Notes under the pieces: generated by a model
The model's database searches: none
What the model was told of the DNA's origin: nothing
What the model saw: the letters and a program-made list of their open reading frames with translations, nothing else
In this document: positions 5,178-5,424 of the stretch, piece after piece
Position numbering within the stretch: position 1 is the stretch's first letter
How the letters are laid out: every line of letters begins with the position of its first letter
Program-made: the position numbers and the translations under genes
DNA from: JBEKIK01 sp050013075
GTDB taxonomy: Bacteria; Planctomycetota; Planctomycetia; Pirellulales; Thermoguttaceae
DNA length: 5,424 bases
Direction of reading: 5' to 3'
Assembly (NCBI GenBank): GCA_050013075.1
Contig: JBEKFZ010000165.1
Coordinates: 1-5,424 of the forward strand

Positions 5178-5205
5178 TTGACTTATGAACTACCGATATT
5201 ATAAT
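5178..5205 (+). promoter_or_regulatory. strong sigma70-type promoter near the interrupted lipoprotein-like gene
   Basis: TTGACT (5178-5183, 5 of 6) and perfect TATAAT (5200-5205) are separated by 16 bp. The start would fall at about 5210-5212, on or just after the ATG at 5210. Transcription from it would therefore give a leaderless or nearly leaderless mRNA, or an RNA that does not include the ATG. Confidence 0.55.
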
Positions 5206-5209
5206 ACTG

Positions 5210-5297
5210 ATGCGTCTGGGAAGAGTCGCTAAGCGTCTCATCTTGGGGCTATATGCCCTAACCCCAGTCGCCTTTTTTATTGGGACAGGTTGTATAT
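5210..5297 (+). pseudogene. 5' fragment of a small signal-peptide/lipoprotein-like gene, interrupted by an IS
   Basis: From ATG 5210 the frame encodes MRLGRVAKRLILGLYALTPV, then AFFIGTGCI, up to the IS tip at 5298. It has a basic n-region (Arg2, Arg5, Lys8, Arg9), a hydrophobic core of about 16 residues and a GTGC that resembles a lipobox, although the -3 residue is Gly rather than Leu. This is the layout of an exported, possibly lipid-anchored protein. Inside the IS the frame runs only seven more codons to TGA at 5318-5320. No Shine-Dalgarno precedes the ATG, and a strong -10 box lies four bases upstream. The family beyond the signal peptide is unknown because the remainder lies outside the window. 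An RNA reading of the same bases is discussed separately. Confidence 0.5.
5245..5278 (+). terminator. terminator-like hairpin plus T-run overlapping the signal-peptide frame
   Basis: GGGG (5245-5248) pairs with CCCC (5262-5265). GCGTCT (5233-5238) can pair with AGTCGC (5266-5271), with one T-T mismatch, as an outer stem, and six T follow at 5273-5278. The shape fits an intrinsic terminator about 60 nt after the predicted transcription start. However, the T-run also encodes Phe-Phe of the hydrophobic core, so it may be a coincidence of coding sequence. Confidence 0.3.
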
Positions 5298-5316
5298 CTG
5301 AACTTTCGCAGATTTT
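5298..5316 (+). repeat. terminal inverted repeat (left) of IS copy B
   Basis: It matches the complement of 78-96 at 18 of 19 positions, with 14 consecutive identical bases from the tip (CTGAACTTTCGCAG). Confidence 0.72.
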
Positions 5317-5385
5317 ATGATGGAAATTGATAGTGAAAACAGGACGGGGTTCCTTGTAAACTTTGTGTGGTTAAACGCAAAGGAC

Positions 5386-5392
5386 AAGGAGG
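5386..5392 (+). promoter_or_regulatory. strong ribosome binding site of the transposase
   Basis: AAGGAGG is a full Shine-Dalgarno sequence 9 bases before ATG 5402. It stands out because the protease, toxin and antitoxin genes have none, which fits an element of foreign origin. Confidence 0.7.
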
Positions 5393-5401
5393 TCCCCATC
5401 C

Positions 5402-5424
5402 ATGTTTACGAGCATACCCTCTAT
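5402..5424 (+). CDS. transposase, N-terminal fragment (3' end outside window)
   Basis: ATG 5402 opens the frame MFTSIPS before the window ends. The full RBS at 5386-5392 and the IS terminal repeat about 100 bp upstream make this a transposase start. It is presumably the beginning of the gene whose end is seen at 1-69. The family cannot be told from seven residues. Confidence 0.6.

Larger units (their letters stand above)
5298..5424 (+). mobile_element. left end of an insertion sequence (IS copy B)
   Basis: The element begins with CTGAACTTTCGCAGATTTT (5298-5316), the inverse complement of 78-96 with one mismatch. A non-coding leader of about 85 bp follows, then a strong RBS and a transposase start at 5402. 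It has the same orientation as the element cut at the window start. It lies immediately after a signal-peptide-like reading frame, which it appears to interrupt. Confidence 0.72.

Overview
The window looks like a fragment of a planctomycete-like bacterial chromosome or metagenomic contig. The lineage call rests mainly on the style of the UvrA protein (VFCGLSGSGKSS, the SRSSRSTVGTATE stretch, LGSSLVNMLYVLDEPSIGLH). It is supported by the DUF433/DUF5615 toxin-antitoxin pair, weak Shine-Dalgarno signals on most genes and moderately GC-rich coding DNA. It is an inference from memory of these families, not a computed placement.

Layout. (1) 1-96: right end of an insertion sequence, comprising the last 22 transposase codons and a 19-bp terminal inverted repeat. 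(2) 97-233: spacer with a REP-like palindrome and a few degenerate 7-mers. (3) 234-698, minus strand: a [NiFe]-hydrogenase maturation endopeptidase with no hydrogenase beside it. (4) 699-1203: no protein gene. This stretch holds a 7-bp tandem repeat and, on the minus strand, a strong candidate small RNA or leader of about 110 nt with its own promoter, a 5' hairpin, a nested stem and an intrinsic terminator. (5) 1204-1843: a DUF433 antitoxin followed 10 bp later by a DUF5615 PIN-like toxin that an in-frame amber codon cuts at residue 79. (6) 1844-2105: spacer with two perfect hairpins and a good extended -10 promoter. (7) 2106-5063: uvrA, complete with both ATPase modules and both zinc modules, but carrying a low-complexity insert encoded by 7-bp repeats. 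(8) 5064-5297: AT-rich spacer, then the first codons of a signal-peptide or lipoprotein-like gene. (9) 5298-5424: left end of an insertion sequence of the same kind as at the start, in the same orientation, with inverted repeat, strong RBS and transposase start.

How it fits together. The two IS ends face the same way and their inverted repeats match at 18 of 19 positions. The unique DNA between them is therefore bracketed like a composite transposon, or the contig was broken at two copies of a repeated IS. The right-hand copy lies just after a lipobox-like Cys of a small secreted-protein gene and probably disrupts it. Degenerate heptamer repeats recur at the 3' end of the protease gene, upstream of it, inside uvrA and across the uvrA stop. 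They behave like a dispersed repeat family, comparable to the heptanucleotide STRR repeats of cyanobacteria. uvrA is the nucleotide excision repair damage sensor; the protease and the toxin-antitoxin pair have no obvious functional link to it.
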